A stretch of DNA of 64,000 nt from Sphingomonas sp. Leaf22 (GTDB lineage: Bacteria; Pseudomonadota; Alphaproteobacteria; Sphingomonadales; Sphingomonadaceae): positions 134,044-198,043 of the forward strand of contig NZ_LMKP01000023.1 in the NCBI RefSeq assembly GCF_001421715.1, written 5' to 3'. The notes beneath the pieces are model-generated. The model saw nothing but the letters and a program-made list of their open reading frames with translations, was not told the DNA's origin and did no database searches. Made by a program: the position numbers and the translations under genes. Shown here in pieces: positions 49,228 to 57,805 of the stretch (position 1 is the stretch's first letter; each line of letters starts with the position of its first letter).

Positions 49228-49260
49228 GGCCTTTCATCTTTACCGGTGACAAGCATGGGG

Positions 49261-49290
49261 AAGGGGGCTAAGCGGCCCCCTTTCTCTTTT
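49261..49290 (+). terminator. Intrinsic terminator between rpmD and rplO
   Basis: AAGGGGGC (49261-49268), loop TAAGCG, GCCCCCTT (49275-49282), then TCTCTTTT. A good terminator shape in the middle of the spc segment, 35 bases before rplO. Confidence 0.75.
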
Positions 49291-49324
49291 AACAAGCGCG
49301 AACATAGCGAAAGCGAGTGCACAC

Positions 49325-49855
49325 ATGAAACTCAACGAAATCCGCGACAATGACGGCGCCCGCAAGAGCAAGATGCGCGTCGGACGCGGCATCGGCTCGG
49401 GCAAGGGCAAGACCGCCGGTCGCGGCCAGAAGGGCCAGAAGAGCCGCGAAGGCGTCTCGATCGCCGGGTTCGAGGGCGGTCAGATGCCGCTCCACATGCG
49501 AATCCCGAAGCGCGGCTTCAACAACATCTTCGCCAAGGACTATGCCGAAGTGAACCTCGGCGCGATCCAGAAGGCGATCGACGCCGGCAAGATCGAAGCC
49601 GGTGCGGCGCTCGATCACGCCGCGCTGAAGGCGGCCAACCTTGCCCGTGGTGGCAAGGACGGCGTCCGCCTGCTCGGCAAGGGCGAACTGACCGCCAAGC
49701 TGACCTTCACCGTTGCCGGTGCGTCGAAGTCGGCGATCGAAGCGGTCGAAAAGGCTGGTGGTTCGGTGTCGGTGATCGAAGTCGTGCCCGCGCACGAAAA
49801 GGCCGCTGCCAAGAAGGGCAAGACGCTCGCCGCCAAGAAGGCCGCGCACGCGTAA
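49325..49855 (+). CDS. rplO: 50S ribosomal protein L15
   Basis: 176 aa. [41 protein letters not shown] start and [21 protein letters not shown]. The C-terminus is extended by a Lys/Ala tail. Buried deep in the large subunit. Confidence 0.98.
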   Translation: MKLNEIRDNDGARKSKMRVGRGIGSGKGKTAGRGQKGQKSREGVSIAGFEGGQMPLHMRIPKRGFNNIFAKDYAEVNLGAIQKAIDAGKIEAGAALDHAALKAANLARGGKDGVRLLGKGELTAKLTFTVAGASKSAIEAVEKAGGSVSVIEVVPAHEKAAAKKGKTLAAKKAAHA

Positions 49856-49862
49856 GGTTCCC

Positions 49863-49983
49863 ACCCGCTCGGTTCGAGCAGCTTCGAGCACAGTCGAGAG
49901 CGCGTATCGAGAACGCCCGCCTGGCGGAACTGCGTTCTCGATACGCGCTCTCGACAAGCTCGATCGCTACTCGAACCGAACGG
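49863..49983. repeat. Palindromic repeat between rplO and secY
   Basis: Outer CCGCTCGGTTCGAG / CTCGAACCGAACGG and inner GTCGAGAGCGCGTATCGAGA (49893 onward) / TCTCGATACGCGCTCTCGAC (to 49955). Around 120 bases in total, starting 8 bases after the rplO stop. Family distinct from the other repeats here. Confidence 0.8.
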
Positions 49984-50095
49984 GATGAACTAAAAGGGGT
50001 AGGGTAAACCACCCCTTAGACTTCCCGGCCGCAACCCCTATATGGTCGCCCGGGGGGTGGGCCGATGGCCCGCCAGCATCATTCGGGACATTTCC

Positions 50096-51463
50096 ATGGC
50101 AGCCGCCTCAGACGGTCTTGCGACCAATCTCAATCTGTCGAAATTCGGTAAGGCGACCGAACTCAAGAAGCGCCTGTGGTTTACGCTCGGGGCACTGATC
50201 GTGTTCCGCATGCTGAGCTATGTGCCGCTGCCGGGCATCGACCCGACGCAGCTGGGCCTGCTCGCCAACCAGACGCAGGGCGGCGTCCTCGACTTCTTCA
50301 ACACCTTCTCGGGCGGTGCGCTGACGCGCATGTCGGTCGTCGCGCTGGGCGTCATGCCCTACATCACCGCATCGATCGTCGTGCAGCTCGCGACGTCGCT
50401 TAGCCCGCAGCTCGCCGCCATCAAGAAGGAAGGCGAGTCGGGCCGCAAGAAGCTGAATCAATATACCCGCTACGGCACGGTCGCGCTGACCGCGATCCAG
50501 GGCTATACCATCGCGGTCGGTCTCGAAGCGTTCGGGGCGTCGGCCGGGGCGCAGGCGGTGATCGAGCCGGGGATGGCCTTCCGCATCGCGGCGGTCATCT
50601 CGCTGATCGGCGGCACGATGTTCCTGATGTGGCTGGGTGAGCAGATTACCAGCCGCGGCATCGGCAACGGCATCTCGCTCATCATCATGGCCGGCATCGT
50701 CGCGCATCTGCCGACGACGCTGTTGCAGCTGTTCGAGGGCAGCCGTTCGGGCACGATGAACCCGCTGACGCTGATCGGCATCATCGTCGCCGTCGCCGGC
50801 CTCGTCCTGTTCATCTGCTTCATGGAGCGCGCCCAGCGTCGCATCCTGATTCAGTATCCCAAGCGTCAGACGGCGCGCGGCGTACAGGCCGATCGCAGCC
50901 ACCTGCCGCTCAAGATCAACACCGCCGGCGTCATCCCGCCGATCTTCGCGTCGTCGCTGCTACTGATGCCGGTGACGATCACCCAGTTCGCCGGACAGGC
51001 GACGGCGGGCGAAAGCCGGTGGGGCGATTTCATCATTACGCTTAACCAGTATCTGGCGCATGGTCAGCCACTCTACATGCTGCTGTACGGCGCGGGCATC
51101 GTGTTCTTCTCGTTCTTCTACACCGCGATCGTCTTCAATCCCGAAGAGACCGCCGACAATCTGAAGCGTTATGGCGGGTTCATTCCCGGCATCCGCCCGG
51201 GCAAGAATACCGAGAATTACTTCGACTATGTCCTGACCCGCATCACGGTCATCGGCGCGGCCTATCTGGTCATCATCTGCCTGTTGCCCGAATATCTGGT
51301 GTCGGCGCTGTCGATTCCCTTCTATCTCGGTGGCACCAGCCTGCTCATCGTGGTCAACGTCACGATGGACACGGTGACGCAGATCCAGTCGCATTTGCTG
51401 GCGCATCAGTATGGCGACCTGATCAAGAAGGCGAAGCTGAAGGGTGGACGCCTGCGCGGGTAA
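50096..51463 (+). CDS. secY: Preprotein translocase subunit SecY
   Basis: 455 aa from ATG 50096 (AAASDGLATNLNLSKFGKATELKKRLWFT). Ten membrane helices can be placed; motifs include RMLSYVPLPGID, GVMPYITASIVVQL and the cytoplasmic loop RILIQYPKRQ. Forms the SecYEG channel for export and membrane insertion. Followed by adk as in most spc operons. Confidence 0.98.
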   Translation: MAAASDGLATNLNLSKFGKATELKKRLWFTLGALIVFRMLSYVPLPGIDPTQLGLLANQTQGGVLDFFNTFSGGALTRMSVVALGVMPYITASIVVQLATSLSPQLAAIKKEGESGRKKLNQYTRYGTVALTAIQGYTIAVGLEAFGASAGAQAVIEPGMAFRIAAVISLIGGTMFLMWLGEQITSRGIGNGISLIIMAGIVAHLPTTLLQLFEGSRSGTMNPLTLIGIIVAVAGLVLFICFMERAQRRILIQYPKRQTARGVQADRSHLPLKINTAGVIPPIFASSLLLMPVTITQFAGQATAGESRWGDFIITLNQYLAHGQPLYMLLYGAGIVFFSFFYTAIVFNPEETADNLKRYGGFIPGIRPGKNTENYFDYVLTRITVIGAAYLVIICLLPEYLVSALSIPFYLGGTSLLIVVNVTMDTVTQIQSHLLAHQYGDLIKKAKLKGGRLRG

Positions 51464-51501
51464 GCGCATTACGGATGCATCAGGGTTAATTGGGGGCAGC
51501 T

Positions 51502-52146
51502 ATGGACATCATCCTTCTCGGACCGCCGGGGGCGGGCAAGGGCACCCAGGCCGCGCGGCTCGAAACGGCGCGCGGCATGGTGCAGCTGTCGACCGGCGAC
51601 ATGCTGCGGGCAGCGGTCAAGGCGGGCAGCCCGGTGGGGTTGCAGGCCAAGGCGGTGATGGATGCCGGCGAACTGGTGTCCGACGCGATCGTATCGGCGC
51701 TGATCGGTGAACGCCTCGATCAGTTGGGCGACCAGGGCGTGATCTTCGACGGCTATCCGCGCACCGCGGCGCAGGCCGATGCGCTCGACCTGCTGCTCGA
51801 ACATCGCGGCCGCAAGCTGACGCATGTGATCGAGCTGGTCGTCGACGAGGACGCCCTGGTCGAACGCATCGTCGGCCGCTTCACCTGCGGCAATTGCGGT
51901 GCGGGCTATCACGACCGCTTCAAGCAGCCGGCTGTGACCGGCGTGTGCGACGTTTGCGGCGCGACCGACTTCAAGCGTCGTCCCGACGACAATGAAGCGA
52001 CGGTGCGGACCCGCATGGTCGAATATCGCGCCAAGACCGCGCCGATCCTGCCGCTCTACGAATCGCGCGGAATCGTCCACCGTGTCGACGGCATGGCCGA
52101 CATGGACGATGTGGCCGCTGAGATCGCGTCGATCCTCGGCGCGTAA
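51502..52146 (+). CDS. adk: Adenylate kinase, zinc-LID type
   Basis: 214 aa from ATG 51502 (MDIILLGPPGAGKGTQAARL, P-loop). Interconverts ATP+AMP and 2 ADP. The LID domain has four cysteines (Cys129, Cys132, Cys149, Cys152) arranged C-x2-C...C-x2-C, so it binds structural zinc, unlike the E. coli enzyme. 38 bases after secY. Confidence 0.97.
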   Translation: MDIILLGPPGAGKGTQAARLETARGMVQLSTGDMLRAAVKAGSPVGLQAKAVMDAGELVSDAIVSALIGERLDQLGDQGVIFDGYPRTAAQADALDLLLEHRGRKLTHVIELVVDEDALVERIVGRFTCGNCGAGYHDRFKQPAVTGVCDVCGATDFKRRPDDNEATVRTRMVEYRAKTAPILPLYESRGIVHRVDGMADMDDVAAEIASILGA

Positions 52147-52200
52147 CGCCCGTCCTGCTGCGCAGCGTCCTCTCGACGGCGCGCATAACTGATTTTCTTG

Positions 52201-52289
52201 CGTCACCCTGGGCTTGCCCGGGGTCCCATTTCTTCCTCTACTTCCACGCCGGTAAGAATGCGGGACCCCGGGGCAAGCCCGGGGTGACG
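52201..52289. repeat. Palindromic repeat between adk and rpsM
   Basis: CGTCACCCTGGGCTTGCCCG... (52201-52227) is inverted at 52262-52289, with a 34-base centre. Part of a 374-base gap whose remaining sequence holds a promoter (52359-52387) and the rpsM leader, with no gene seen. Confidence 0.8.
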
Positions 52290-52358
52290 GAGGAGGAAGG
52301 CGCTCGCTGCCCCGCGACCCCGCACACGCCCGCCCCCGATTTTGGTTCCGCGCAGCGG

Positions 52359-52387
52359 TTGACACTATCCGAATCGGTCCGTATCAG
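52359..52387 (+). promoter_or_regulatory. Sigma70-type promoter of the alpha operon
   Basis: Perfect TTGACA (52359-52364), 17 bases, TATCAG (52382-52387), giving a leader of about 125 bases before rpsM. Together with the repeat and gap, it suggests rpsM-rpsK-rpoA-rplQ is transcribed apart from secY-adk. Confidence 0.72.
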
Positions 52388-52520
52388 CGCTCTACCCCGA
52401 CATACTGGTTTACGGCGACGCTTTTGCGCGTTCGCCGCGATCATGCGTGAAGGGGCGCAACGCTACGAGATGGAGGGTCGCTGCCATGCGACACTCCGTG
52501 GAGCTGGGAGAATTTAATTC

Positions 52521-52889
52521 ATGGCACGTATCGCGGGTGTTAATATCCCGACCAACAAGCGCGTGATCATCGCGCTGCAGTATATCCACGGCATCGGTCC
52601 GGCCAAGGCCAAGCAGCTGACCGATCAGCTCGGCATCGCGTCGGAACGCCGCGTGCAGGACCTGAGCGATCAGGAAGTGCTTCAGATCCGTGAAGCGATC
52701 GACGCCAGCCACACCGTGGAAGGTGATCTGCGTCGTCAGACCGCGATGAACATCAAGCGTCTGATGGATCTGGCCTGCTATCGTGGCCTGCGTCACCGCA
52801 AGGGCCTGCCGGTCCGCGGCCAGCGCACGCACACCAACGCGCGCACCCGCAAGGGCAAGGCGAAGCCGATCGCGGGTAAGAAGAAGTAA
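52521..52889 (+). CDS. rpsM: 30S ribosomal protein S13
   Basis: 122 aa. [33 protein letters not shown] start and [30 protein letters not shown] tail. Contacts tRNA and the 50S subunit in bridge B1. Its last codons (Lys-Lys-stop) form the left arm of a long palindrome. Confidence 0.98.
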   Translation: MARIAGVNIPTNKRVIIALQYIHGIGPAKAKQLTDQLGIASERRVQDLSDQEVLQIREAIDASHTVEGDLRRQTAMNIKRLMDLACYRGLRHRKGLPVRGQRTHTNARTRKGKAKPIAGKKK

Positions 52890-52923
52890 AAAACAGTCCG
52901 GGGGACTGTTTTTAACTTCTTCT
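52879..52923 (+). terminator. Long palindrome over the rpsM stop codon
   Basis: AAAAACAGTCC (52889-52899), loop GGG, GGACTGTTTTT (52903-52913), then after one mismatch the arms keep pairing: AAGAAGAAGT upstream with ACTTCTTCT downstream. About 20 base pairs in all. Has the stem and U-run of a strong intrinsic terminator, yet rpsK follows 88 bases on. Its apex (TCCGGGGGA) is shared with the palindrome after guaA. Confidence 0.8.
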
Positions 52924-53000
52924 CCGTCGGGGACAGGTTCGAGGCTGACCGCCTCCCGATCTCCGTACCACGCATGATATACAGGTCAGGATTACCAACA

Positions 53001-53390
53001 ATGGCACGTGAACCGCAGCGCATTCGCCGTCGCGAGCGCAAGAATATCACCGCCGGCGTCGCGCATGTGAACGCCAGCTTCAACAACACCATGATCACGA
53101 TCACCGATGCGCAGGGCAATGCGATCTCGTGGTCGTCGGCCGGTGCGATGGGCTTCAAGGGCTCGCGCAAGTCGACCCCGTACGCCGCGCAGGTCGCCGC
53201 CGAGGACGCGGGCCGCAAGGCCGCCGACCACGGTGTGCGCACGCTCGAAGTCGAAGTGAAGGGTCCGGGTTCGGGTCGTGAATCGGCGCTTCGCGCGCTG
53301 CAGGCGGTCGGTTTCCAGATCACGTCGATCCGCGACGTGACCTCGATCCCGCACAACGGCGTCCGTCCGTCGAAGCGTCGCCGCGTCTGA
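53001..53390 (+). CDS. rpsK: 30S ribosomal protein S11
   Basis: 129 aa from ATG 53001 ([36 protein letters not shown]). Shapes the platform with S18. C-terminus [21 protein letters not shown] is standard. Confidence 0.98.
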   Translation: MAREPQRIRRRERKNITAGVAHVNASFNNTMITITDAQGNAISWSSAGAMGFKGSRKSTPYAAQVAAEDAGRKAADHGVRTLEVEVKGPGSGRESALRALQAVGFQITSIRDVTSIPHNGVRPSKRRRV

Positions 53391-53402
53391 TCCGTGCCTG
53401 CC

Positions 53403-53437
53403 GCCTCGCCGGGTTCGTCCGGCGGGGCTGTTCTTTC
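53403..53437 (+). terminator. Hairpin between rpsK and rpoA
   Basis: GCCTCGCCGG (53403-53412), loop GTTCGT, CCGGCGGGGC (53419-53428) with one wobble, then TGTTCTTTC. Weak-to-moderate terminator; could set the ratio of S13/S11 to RpoA. Confidence 0.6.
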
Positions 53438-53483
53438 ATGGCGCGGACCCGTCCTTTCCGCGCCGCCAAGCTAGGGGAAGCCC

Positions 53484-54548
53484 GTGTCCGTCAACGCTAA
53501 GAACTGGCAGGAACTCAAGAAGCCGAGCGGCCTCGAGAAGAAGCCGGGCGGCGATCCCAAGCGCCGTTCGACCTTCGTCGCGGAGCCGCTGGAGCGTGGG
53601 TTCGGCCTGACGCTCGGCAACGCGCTGCGTCGCGTGCTGCTGTCGTCGCTGCAGGGCGCCGCCGTAACCTCGATCAAGATCGAGAACGTCCTTCACGAAT
53701 TCTCGAGCCTTGCCGGCGTCCGTGAGGACGTGACCGACATGGTGCTGAACGTGAAGCAGATCGCGCTGCGGATGCAGGGCGAAGGCCCGAAGCGCCTCCA
53801 GCTGTCCGTCACCGGCCCGGCCGAGGTGAAGGCCGGCGACATCGCCGTCACCGGCGATATCGAGGTGATGAACCCCGATCTGGTGCTGTGCCATCTCGAC
53901 GATGGTGCGACGCTCAACATGGAACTGACCGCGGACGTCGGTAAGGGCTATGTGCCTGCCGCCGGCAACCGTCCGGCCGATGCGCCGATCGGTCTGATCC
54001 CGGTCGACGCGCTGTATTCGCCGGTCCGTCAGGTCAGCTACAAGGTCGAGAACACCCGCGTCGGGCAGGAACTCGATTACGACAAGCTGACGCTGACCGT
54101 CGAAACCGATGGCACCGTGACCCCGGAAGACGCGCTGGCCTATGCCGGTCGCATTCTTCAGGACCAGCTGGCGCTGTTCGTTCACTTCGACGATTCGGCA
54201 CTGCCGCGCGCTGCCGCTGTCGGCACGCAGGTGGCAGCACCGGCGAGCGAAGGTCAGGGCGATACCGCGCAGATCAACCGCTACCTGCTCAAGAAGGTCG
54301 ACGAGCTCGAACTGTCGGTCCGTTCGGCCAACTGCCTCAAGAACGACAACATCATCTACATCGGCGATCTGGTCCAGAAGACCGAAGCCGAGATGCTGCG
54401 CACTCCGAATTTCGGCCGCAAGTCGCTGAACGAAATCAAGGAAGTGCTGTCGTCGATGGGCCTTCGCCTCGGCATGGACATCCCTGGATGGCCGCCCGAG
54501 AACATCGAAGAGATGGCGAAGAAGCTCGAGCAGGAAATTATGGGATAA
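53484..54548 (+). CDS. rpoA: DNA-directed RNA polymerase subunit alpha
   Basis: 354 aa from GTG 53484 with AGGGGAAG upstream. Assembly domain ([31 protein letters not shown]) and C-terminal domain that binds UP elements and activators ([47 protein letters not shown]). Normal length. The stop codon lies inside a long palindrome. Confidence 0.98.
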   Translation: MSVNAKNWQELKKPSGLEKKPGGDPKRRSTFVAEPLERGFGLTLGNALRRVLLSSLQGAAVTSIKIENVLHEFSSLAGVREDVTDMVLNVKQIALRMQGEGPKRLQLSVTGPAEVKAGDIAVTGDIEVMNPDLVLCHLDDGATLNMELTADVGKGYVPAAGNRPADAPIGLIPVDALYSPVRQVSYKVENTRVGQELDYDKLTLTVETDGTVTPEDALAYAGRILQDQLALFVHFDDSALPRAAAVGTQVAAPASEGQGDTAQINRYLLKKVDELELSVRSANCLKNDNIIYIGDLVQKTEAEMLRTPNFGRKSLNEIKEVLSSMGLRLGMDIPGWPPENIEEMAKKLEQEIMG

Positions 54549-54594
54549 TTTCGCACCGGGCCAAGCCAGCTTGGCCCGGGGACGAAATAATCCC
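54542..54594 (+). other. Long palindrome over the rpoA stop codon
   Basis: Outer arms GGGATAATTTCG (54542-54553, including the last codon and stop of rpoA) and CGAAATAATCCC (54583-54594), one mismatch; inner arms CCGGGCCAAGC / GCTTGGCCCGG. Further along the 239-base gap to rplQ a second perfect stem occurs at 54630-54650 (GACACGGGC/GCCCGTGTC). No gene is seen in the gap. Confidence 0.75.
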
Positions 54595-54787
54595 GGCCGG
54601 CGGGCCGGCTTTCAGCCGTCCCGACCGACGACACGGGCTTCGCCCGTGTCCGACCCGGCAAACGAAACCGCGGCAAGTGTGACTTTTGTGACCTTTGCCG
54701 CGAACAGGCGAACCGGTGGCGGCCTCCAACAGCCACCTGCTTTGGGGATTCCGTGACACGGCCCCTTAACGAACGAAGGAAATACCC

Positions 54788-55210
54788 ATGCGTCATCGCG
54801 TCGGCGGCCGTAAGCTGCAACGTACCTCGGCTCATCGTATTGCGCTGTTCCGCAACATGTCGGCCGCGCTCATCAAGCATGAGCAGATCACCACTACCGT
54901 CGCCAAGGCGAAGGAACTGCGGCCCTACGTCGAAAAGCTCATCACGCTGGCGAAGAAGGGTGGCCTGTCGAACCGTCGTCTGGCCCATGCCCGGCTGCTC
55001 GACGATGCGCAGCTGACCAAGCTGTTCGACGTGCTGGCGAGCCGCTATGCCGATCGCAACGGCGGCTATACCCGCATCATCAAGGCCGGCATCCGCGCGT
55101 CGGACGCCTCGCCGATGGCGATCATCGAATTCGTCGACCGCGACGTGTCGGCGAAGGGCCAGGATTCGGGTCCGGTCCTGAACGACGAGGATTTCGACGA
55201 AGCCGCCTGA
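54788..55210 (+). CDS. rplQ: 50S ribosomal protein L17
   Basis: 140 aa. [34 protein letters not shown] start; C-terminal tail after residue 118 is acidic. Last gene of the alpha operon. Confidence 0.98.
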   Translation: MRHRVGGRKLQRTSAHRIALFRNMSAALIKHEQITTTVAKAKELRPYVEKLITLAKKGGLSNRRLAHARLLDDAQLTKLFDVLASRYADRNGGYTRIIKAGIRASDASPMAIIEFVDRDVSAKGQDSGPVLNDEDFDEAA

Positions 55211-55236
55211 TCGGCCTTCGATCGAACGACAGGGGA

Positions 55237-55268
55237 GGGCGGTCGTACATCGGTACGGCCGCCCTTTT
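55237..55268 (+). terminator. Terminator of the alpha operon
   Basis: GGGCGGTCGTAC (55237-55248), loop ATCG, GTACGGCCGCCC (55253-55264) with one wobble, then TTTT. Confidence 0.88.
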
Positions 55269-55365
55269 CCGTTGGGGCGTTCCGCGGGGTTGCGTGGAGA
55301 GCGGCAGGGCCTATCGTGGTCGGTAACACCGGATACCGGTCCGGCCGCCTGTCCATGGAGCAACG

Positions 55366-57489
55366 ATGTACCGCCATGCCCTTGTCGCGATTGCCTGCCT
55401 GATGACCAGCACGACCGCCCTTGCCCAGAGCATCGCCTATCCGCAGACCCGCACCGTTGATCAGGTCGACGAGCAGTTCGGGGTGAAGGTCGCCGATCCG
55501 TATCGCTGGCTCGAAAACGACGTCCGCAACGACCCCGAGGTCGCGGCATGGGTCGCGGCGCAGAACAAGGTCACCGACGCCTATCTGGCGACGCTGCCCG
55601 GCCGCGATATCTTCAAGCAGCGGCTGACGAAGCTGTTCGACTATGAACGCTTCGGCGTGCCGAACCGCGAAGGCGGCCGCTATTTCTACAGCCGCAATTC
55701 GGGGTTGCAGAATCAGTCGGTGCTGTATGTCCGCGACAGCGTGAACGGGCAGGGGCGGGTGCTGATCGACCCCAATGGCTGGTCGAAGGACGGCGCGACC
55801 GCGCTTGCGGAATGGGCCCCGTCGAAGGACGGCAAGCGGCTGCTCTATTCGATCCAGGACGGCGGCAGCGACTGGCGCAAGCTGCGCGTGCTCGACGTCG
55901 ATACTGGCAAGACGCTCGACGACCAGATCGACTGGGTGAAATACGGCCTGACCGCGTCTTGGGTGAAGGACGGATCGGGCTTCTATTATGCCCGCTTCCC
56001 GACCCCGGAAAAGGGGCAGGAGTTTCAGAGCCAGAACCTGAACGCGCAGGTCTATTTCCACAAGCTCGGCACGCCGCAGACCGCCGACCGGCTGATCTAT
56101 GAGCGGCCCGATCAGCCGCGCTACACCTTCTATCCCGGTATCACCGACGATGGCCGCTGGCTGATCATCTCGACCAGCGGTCCCGGCGACCATACCGAGA
56201 TCGCGGTCCTCGACCTGACCAGGCCGAACGACAAGCCGCGCACCATCGTCAATACCGACAATGTCGACTGGTCGTCGATCGGGTCGAAGGACAGCACGCT
56301 GTACCTGACCACGACGCAGGGCGCGCCGCGCCTGCGCATCGTGACGCTCGACATGGCCGCCGCGAACCCGACGCCGAAGGAAGTGGTGGCCGAGGACAGG
56401 GCGGTGCTGAACGGCGCGTCGCTGGTCGGCGGGCGGATCATGGCCGCTTATCTGGTCGATGCGAAGACCGAGGTGAAGCGCTTCACCCTTGACGGCAAGC
56501 CCGATGGCAGCATTGCGCTGCCCGGCATCGGCACGGTCGGCGGCGTCGGCGGTGAACTCGACAACAATGAAGGCTTCTTCGCCTTTTCGAGCTTTGCGAC
56601 GCCGACGACGATCTATCGCTACGACGTCGCGACCCGCGCGGTGACGCCTTGGGCAAGCCCGAAGGTCGCTTTCGATCCCGCGCAGTACGACGTCCGCCAA
56701 CGCTTCTACGCATCGAAGGACGGGACGAAGGTTCCGATGTTCATCGTCAAGCGCAAGGACGTGAAGGGGCCGGCACCGACGCTGCTCTATGCCTATGGCG
56801 GGTTCAACGTGCCGATCCTGCCGGGATTTTCCGCCGGGCGTATCGCGTGGCTGGAACAGGGCGGGGTGCTCGCGGTCGCCAATATTCGCGGCGGCAGCGA
56901 ATATGGCAAGGAATGGCATGACGGCGGCAAGCTGCTGAACAAACAGAATGTGTTCGACGATTTCATCGGTGCTGGGGAAGACCTGATCGCACAGGGCGTC
57001 ACGTCGAAGGGGCAGCTGGCGATCCAGGGCGGATCGAATGGCGGCCTGCTGGTCGGTGCCGTCGTCAACCAGCGGCCCGATCTGTTCGCGGCGGCGCTGC
57101 CGGCGGTGGGCGTGATGGACATGCTGCGCTTCGACCGCTTCACCGCCGGGCGCTACTGGGTCGACGATTACGGCGTACCCGCCAAGGAAGCCGATTTCCG
57201 CAACCTGCTCGGCTATTCGCCCTATCACAATGTGAAGGCGGGCGTGACCTATCCGGCGATCCTCGCGACCACCGCCGACACCGACGACCGCGTGGTACCC
57301 GGCCATACCTTCAAATACACCGCGATGATCCAGTCGAAGGATATCGGCCCGAAGCCGCATCTGGTCCGCATCGAAACCCGCGCCGGCCACGGCTCGGGCA
57401 AGCCGACCGACAAGGTGATCGAGGAAACCGCCGATCTGTGGGCGTTCATCGCCAAATGGACGGGCATGCAGGTGAAGCCGATCGGGTAG
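55366..57489 (+). CDS. Prolyl oligopeptidase (S9A), exported
   Basis: 707 aa with signal peptide (MYRHALVAIACLMTSTTALAQ), so periplasmic. N-terminal beta-propeller preceded by DPYRWLENDVRNDPEVAAWV, then a catalytic alpha/beta-hydrolase domain: Ser557 in GGSNGGLL, Asp in DTDDRVVPGH (residues 638-642), His675 in RAGHGSGKP. Cleaves short peptides after proline. Complete and typical in length. Single gene. Confidence 0.95.
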   Translation: MYRHALVAIACLMTSTTALAQSIAYPQTRTVDQVDEQFGVKVADPYRWLENDVRNDPEVAAWVAAQNKVTDAYLATLPGRDIFKQRLTKLFDYERFGVPNREGGRYFYSRNSGLQNQSVLYVRDSVNGQGRVLIDPNGWSKDGATALAEWAPSKDGKRLLYSIQDGGSDWRKLRVLDVDTGKTLDDQIDWVKYGLTASWVKDGSGFYYARFPTPEKGQEFQSQNLNAQVYFHKLGTPQTADRLIYERPDQPRYTFYPGITDDGRWLIISTSGPGDHTEIAVLDLTRPNDKPRTIVNTDNVDWSSIGSKDSTLYLTTTQGAPRLRIVTLDMAAANPTPKEVVAEDRAVLNGASLVGGRIMAAYLVDAKTEVKRFTLDGKPDGSIALPGIGTVGGVGGELDNNEGFFAFSSFATPTTIYRYDVATRAVTPWASPKVAFDPAQYDVRQRFYASKDGTKVPMFIVKRKDVKGPAPTLLYAYGGFNVPILPGFSAGRIAWLEQGGVLAVANIRGGSEYGKEWHDGGKLLNKQNVFDDFIGAGEDLIAQGVTSKGQLAIQGGSNGGLLVGAVVNQRPDLFAAALPAVGVMDMLRFDRFTAGRYWVDDYGVPAKEADFRNLLGYSPYHNVKAGVTYPAILATTADTDDRVVPGHTFKYTAMIQSKDIGPKPHLVRIETRAGHGSGKPTDKVIEETADLWAFIAKWTGMQVKPIG

Positions 57490-57503
57490 GGGAAGGCTTG
57501 TTT

Positions 57504-57735
57504 TCACGCGAAGGCGCGAAGGGAAGAGGGGTTGGTTCGCGCAGAGGCGCGGAGGCGCAGAGGAGCCCGATCCGGGCGATCGATCTGCGATCGGAAGACG
57601 CTTCCGCGCGTTGCGACGGCGTTGAAGGCCGCTGGTGCGGCCGAGCGATCCGCCGCGGGCGCAACCCCTCTGCGCCTCCGCGCCTCTGCGCGAAAACCCT
57701 CGCCTTCTTCTCTCCGCGTCTTCGCGCGAAACCAA
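57504..57735. repeat. Long palindromic MITE-like element, copy 2
   Basis: Arms 57504-57564 and about 57660-57735 carry CGCAGAGGCGCGGAGGCGCAG and its inverse, as in copy 1 (3041-3292). Core word GGCCGCTGGTGCGGC at 57627-57641 is the reverse complement of that in copy 1, and CGCAACC follows it at nearly the same distance when copy 1 is flipped. It fills most of the 316-base gap before guaA. Confidence 0.78.
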
Positions 57736-57805
57736 CCCCGTTCTTCACCCTAGGCACGAGCCCCAAAGGGCTGGCACACCCCCGAAGCTCTGCTATCGGG
57801 TGCGG

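Noticed and set aside
55066..57735. 889-codon open frame antisense to prolyl oligopeptidase and rplQ
   Set aside because: Runs through a repeat and two well-identified genes on the other strand; no signal, domain or ribosome binding site.
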